NCBI RefSeq assembly: GCF_012563545.1
Contig: NZ_CP050804.1
Coordinates: forward strand, 62,001-126,000
Direction of reading: 5' to 3'
Length of the DNA stretch: 64,000 nucleotides
Source: Arcanobacterium buesumense
GTDB taxonomy: Bacteria; Actinomycetota; Actinomycetes; Actinomycetales; Actinomycetaceae
Shown here piece by piece: positions 61,026-64,000 of the stretch (positions are counted from its first letter, which is position 1; each line of letters starts with the position of its first letter). Both the position numbers and the translations under genes were made by a program. The notes under the pieces were generated by a model, which was not told the DNA's origin, did no database searches, and was given only the letters and a program-made list of their open reading frames with translations.

Positions 61026-63137
61026 ATGACAGCACATGTAATGCACGCACCGCGATTAGCGAAAAAACCGATTACGCGTTCATTCCACGGTGATGATGTG
61101 GTTGATAATTATGAGTGGATTCGGGAAGAAAGCCCTGAAGTTCGGGCGCATATCGAGGCAGAAAACGCGTGGGCTGATGCGCGTACCGCGCATTTAGCTA
61201 GTTTGCGGGAAACATTGGTGAGTGAATTTGCCAGTCACACCAAGGAAGATGACGTCTCGGTACCCGTGCGCGATGGAGACTACTGGTATTGGCGTCGGAC
61301 TTTTGCCGGAAAATCCTATGCGGCAGCTTATCGGTGCCCAGCGGCTAGTGAAGGTAATGGGAGTGCTGATATTCCGGATGTTAGCAACGTCGATGCACAG
61401 TTGCTCTACGATGCCAACGTGCTTGCAGAAGGTAGTGAGTTTTTCAGCATTGGGTTAGCATCTGTATCGCCAGACGGCCGATTGTTGGCTCTAGGCGTTG
61501 ATACGGCCGGAAATGAAGAGTTTAGTGTGCGTCTGTCAGTTATCGATGAAAACCGCACTATCGATGAATCGTTAACCGGGATCGGTTATGGTTTAGCCTG
61601 GTCTGCGGATTCTACTCGTGTTTTCTACACTCGTAACAATGAGGCGTGGCGTTCTTATCAAGTGTGGATGCATACTGTGGGTAGTAGCGCCGATGATGAC
61701 GTATTACTTTATCAGGATGATGACGAGCTCTTCGAGGTAGGCATTGATCAATCACGCGATGGGCGATGGCTTATTGTTCAATCCGAATCTAGGCTAACTT
61801 CTGAAGTACGCCTCTTTGCTACGCATGATCCGGCAGAAAATTTTGTTGTGTGCCCACGGCAAACTGGTATGTATTACACGGTTGAGCCTGCAGGTGCTTG
61901 TCTGCTTATTATTCATAATCGGGATAATGTGGATTTTGACTTAGCGGTGGCGTCACTGGGGAGTACTACGCCAGATTCGTGGCAACCTATTTATTGTGCT
62001 CAACCTGGGCAGCGTTTGAATGAAGTAGTGGCATTAAAGGATTTCGCTGTTGTTAATATGCGAGATGGTGGTGCGATGCAACTGCGGGCTTTTGCTCGTG
62101 TTGGTGAGGGTGCGCATGCGGATTCGTGGCAGCCTGGCGTTATCATCCCAACGGAAGAGCTGGCCACGATCACATTTTATGGAAATGATGTGTGGTCGGC
62201 TCGGGAAATTGGATTTAGTGTTGAATCGGTGTTGACACCAGAAACATTCCAACGGTGGAGTCTTGATTCTGGCCAGGTAACTACTGTTAAGCGCACTGAG
62301 GTGCCACATTATCGCCGCGATGATTATGTGCAATATCGGCAATGGGTGCCGGCAACTGATGGAGAACTCATCCCGATGACTATCGTTCATCGTGCTGATG
62401 TTGTACAAGATGGAACTCATCCGGGCATTATCTACGGGTATGGGTCGTATGAAATATCAATAGATCCGTGGTTTAGTCCAACACTGTTATCTGCCCTAGA
62501 TCGCGGTGTTGTATACGCGGTTGCCCACGTTCGTGGTGGCGGTGAAATGGGTCGGGCTTGGTATGACAACGGAAAAATGCTCACTAAGCGCAATACTTTT
62601 ACTGATTTTGTTACGTGTGCTCGGTGGTTAGTGGATAACGGACTCGTTGCCCACGATCGGCTTGCTGCTGAAGGTGGCTCGGCAGGCGGTCTTCTGATGG
62701 GCGCGGTTGCGAATTTAGCTCCGGAGGTTTTCCGTGTTGTTCACGCGATAGTGCCATTTGTTGATGCGTTGACCACGATCCTTAAACCAGAAATGCCGCT
62801 AACCGTAGGTGAGTGGGAAGAGTGGGGGAATCCGATTGAAAGCGCTGACGTGTATCGGTATATGAAGTCCTATTCGCCGTATGAAAACGTAACCTCTGTG
62901 GAGTATCCGGCAATAATGGCCTCAACATCTTTGAATGATATTCGGGTCAGCTATATTGAACCAACGAAATGGATTCAAGTATTGCGTGACACTGTCACAA
63001 ATGATGAACATGAACGGCCTATTATTCAGCGCACTGAAATGGTGGCTGGGCACGGTGGCGGATCTGGACGCTACAAGAAATGGCATCAGCGTGCTGAGCA
63101 GTTAGCCTTTATCTTTGACCAAATTGGGGTGCGTTAG
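61026..63137 (+). CDS. ptrB: Oligopeptidase B (S9A serine peptidase)
   Basis: A 703-residue cytoplasmic prolyl-oligopeptidase family enzyme that cuts small peptides after basic residues. An N-terminal beta-propeller (about 70-405) is followed by the hydrolase domain with IIYGYGSYEISIDPWF, VRGGGEMGRAWYDNGK and the catalytic Ser552 in AEGGSAGGLLMG; the His is in MVAGHGGGSGR, typical of the family. The N-terminal APRLAKKPITRSFHGDDVVD and YEWIREES start is characteristic of PtrB. The ATG has a weak AGGGTGAAAAT site. Confidence 0.93.
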   Translation: MTAHVMHAPRLAKKPITRSFHGDDVVDNYEWIREESPEVRAHIEAENAWADARTAHLASLRETLVSEFASHTKEDDVSVPVRDGDYWYWRRTFAGKSYAAAYRCPAASEGNGSADIPDVSNVDAQLLYDANVLAEGSEFFSIGLASVSPDGRLLALGVDTAGNEEFSVRLSVIDENRTIDESLTGIGYGLAWSADSTRVFYTRNNEAWRSYQVWMHTVGSSADDDVLLYQDDDELFEVGIDQSRDGRWLIVQSESRLTSEVRLFATHDPAENFVVCPRQTGMYYTVEPAGACLLIIHNRDNVDFDLAVASLGSTTPDSWQPIYCAQPGQRLNEVVALKDFAVVNMRDGGAMQLRAFARVGEGAHADSWQPGVIIPTEELATITFYGNDVWSAREIGFSVESVLTPETFQRWSLDSGQVTTVKRTEVPHYRRDDYVQYRQWVPATDGELIPMTIVHRADVVQDGTHPGIIYGYGSYEISIDPWFSPTLLSALDRGVVYAVAHVRGGGEMGRAWYDNGKMLTKRNTFTDFVTCARWLVDNGLVAHDRLAAEGGSAGGLLMGAVANLAPEVFRVVHAIVPFVDALTTILKPEMPLTVGEWEEWGNPIESADVYRYMKSYSPYENVTSVEYPAIMASTSLNDIRVSYIEPTKWIQVLRDTVTNDEHERPIIQRTEMVAGHGGGSGRYKKWHQRAEQLAFIFDQIGVR

Positions 63138-63145
63138 TTCGTAGT

Positions 63146-63185
63146 TGCTTGGCACGGGCACTTAAGATAGTGCGCGTGCCAAGCA
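63146..63185. terminator. Hairpin between ptrB and nucleosidase gene
   Basis: TGCTTGGCACG and its exact complement, with an inner GCAC/GTGC pairing, lie between two convergent genes. Confidence 0.75.
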
Positions 63186-63203
63186 GTAGTTTTCGCACGG
63201 ATC

Positions 63204-63998
63204 TCACACGGTTGCGGCTAGTGCTTTACTCCAGGAACCAAAGTGCTGCCGGATCGCTGCCCCGGATGGTAAAGAAGGCGAAGCGTCTTTAGCAAATTCG
63301 GAATATCCGGCAAAGGATGGTCGCACACCGCGGTTGCGGGTATCGGCTATGTAGCGTTTCATAGCATCTTGATAATCTTGCGGTGAGTACTTCACCCCGC
63401 CGCGCACTCGTCCCGAGCGGGGCACTAGTCCAATGGCTCTTAATGCTTCATTCCAGTAGCCATCAAAGCGTTTAATAATGGTTTGGCTAGTTGGCGGCCA
63501 AGCAAATGTGCGTGTTTGCAGGTCTTGGGGAATTGAGTCAATAAATTCATCGCGCAACCGGTCATAATCGTTAGCGGTGAGGATCGAATGTGGATCGTCG
63601 ACAGCAAGCGCTTTGCCGGCAGCAATCTGGCCAATAATCGTGGTGATCAGCGGTTCGCCAAAACCGTCAATATCGTTACGAACGATCTTCATGTCATCGC
63701 TATGCAGGATTGAAGTGTCGCCAGCTTCGAGATTGTAACGTCGCGCCAGCATGGCATAAAGAGCACTTCTGAGGGTGGGATGGGAAAAATACTGAGTTGT
63801 GCAACGATCAATAGAAACATATCCGCTTTCTTGTAGCGCGATACATGCTACCTTTGCTGCGGCTTTAGCAACATCGGATAATTCGGCGTGGAAGGAGACA
63901 GCTTGGTCGTCTGGGTCGCCACACAAATCTGAAATTCCTCGGATTGATACAAATGGGATACCCCATGCGTGAGCTACTTGGGCGCCAGCATGTGATTC
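63204..63998 (-). CDS. Nucleosidase fused to homing-endonuclease-associated-type repeats (5' end outside window)
   Basis: The frame is open to the right edge, so about the first 130-150 residues of the enzyme domain are missing. The first visible stretch, ESHAGAQVAHAWGIPFVSIR then GISDLCGDPDDQAV, is the C-terminal part of the 5'-methylthioadenosine/S-adenosylhomocysteine nucleosidase (PNP/UDP) fold, with the ribose/purine-binding E and D. After about residue 65 the protein continues for about 200 residues with two repeats ending WNEALRAIGLVPRSG and WSKALAATV. These look like homing-endonuclease-associated repeats (DNA-binding helical units). The start visible at 63926 is internal to the gene. 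It may couple nucleoside cleavage to DNA binding. Confidence 0.7.
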   Translation of the reverse strand, partial: ESHAGAQVAHAWGIPFVSIRGISDLCGDPDDQAVSFHAELSDVAKAAAKVACIALQESGYVSIDRCTTQYFSHPTLRSALYAMLARRYNLEAGDTSILHSDDMKIVRNDIDGFGEPLITTIIGQIAAGKALAVDDPHSILTANDYDRLRDEFIDSIPQDLQTRTFAWPPTSQTIIKRFDGYWNEALRAIGLVPRSGRVRGGVKYSPQDYQDAMKRYIADTRNRGVRPSFAGYSEFAKDASPSLPSGAAIRQHFGSWSKALAATV

Positions 63999-64000
63999 CA

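Overview
The window reads as a chromosome segment from a Gram-positive actinomycete of moderate G+C, most like Actinomycetaceae (Arcanobacterium or Trueperella-like). This genus-level guess is inference. Its basis is the conserved actinobacterial cell-envelope kinase block (fhaA-fhaB-pstP-rodA-pbpA-pknB), CrgA beside a class E sortase, a SpaA/SpaH-type LPXTG pilus locus with a class C sortase, AGGAG-type ribosome sites mixed with leaderless starts, and no rRNA, complete IS element or CRISPR array.

Region 1 (1-5.5 kb): the end of a myo-inositol catabolic cluster (partial iolD, then iolA), a convergent M81 (MlrC-like) metallopeptidase, and a ROK transcriptional repressor.

Region 2 (5.5-16 kb): a carbohydrate-use operon with a lipoprotein solute-binding protein, two Dpp-type permeases, a fused double ATPase, a ROK sugar kinase, a GH29 alpha-L-fucosidase and a CutC-family protein. 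Together these suggest import of fucosylated oligosaccharides followed by cytoplasmic cleavage. A rhamnosyltransferase-like GT2 with a leaderless start and a glycerophosphodiester phosphodiesterase follow.

Region 3 (16-41 kb): a surface-glycan region. It holds all four dTDP-L-rhamnose genes in scattered positions (rmlB, rmlD, rmlC, rmlA), a Wzm/Wzt-type exporter, a flippase, several glycosyltransferases, a DUF2142 membrane protein, a GT2/DUF2304 pair, and a phosphocholine pathway: LicD, a one-chain winged helix-LicC-LicA fusion, and a LicB-like choline importer. Beside the lic genes lies a decayed gene with choline-binding-type repeats and a C-terminal SUNSET-like domain. Between rmlD and a GT4 gene sits a three-gene module that I read as a toxin-antitoxin-chaperone (TAC) system: RelE/HigB-like toxin, HigA-like antitoxin with a long tail, and SecB-like chaperone. 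A serine-hydrolase lipoprotein pseudogene with three frameshifts lies downstream of rmlC.

Region 4 (41-52.5 kb): a hendecad-repeat membrane protein, cyclophilin, rhomboid protease, CrgA, class E sortase with a 51-residue membrane protein, the PknB/PbpA/RodA/PstP/FhaB/FhaA block, and tRNA-Leu(CAG).

Region 5 (52.5-64 kb): an AT-rich gap with a run of ten G upstream of a pilus operon (LPLTG surface protein, SpaH-like backbone pilin, class C sortase), then a TRIC-family channel, a zinc-type macrodomain protein with an altered catalytic motif, RNase H, oligopeptidase B, and the 3' part of a nucleosidase fused to DNA-binding-type repeats.

The most notable items are the TAC module inside a rhamnose/glycosyltransferase operon, the reconstructed choline-uptake-to-phosphocholine-transfer pathway with its decayed choline-binding protein, the poly-G tract before the pilus genes, and a probable non-catalytic GT-B-like protein next to its apparently related fused glycosyltransferase.
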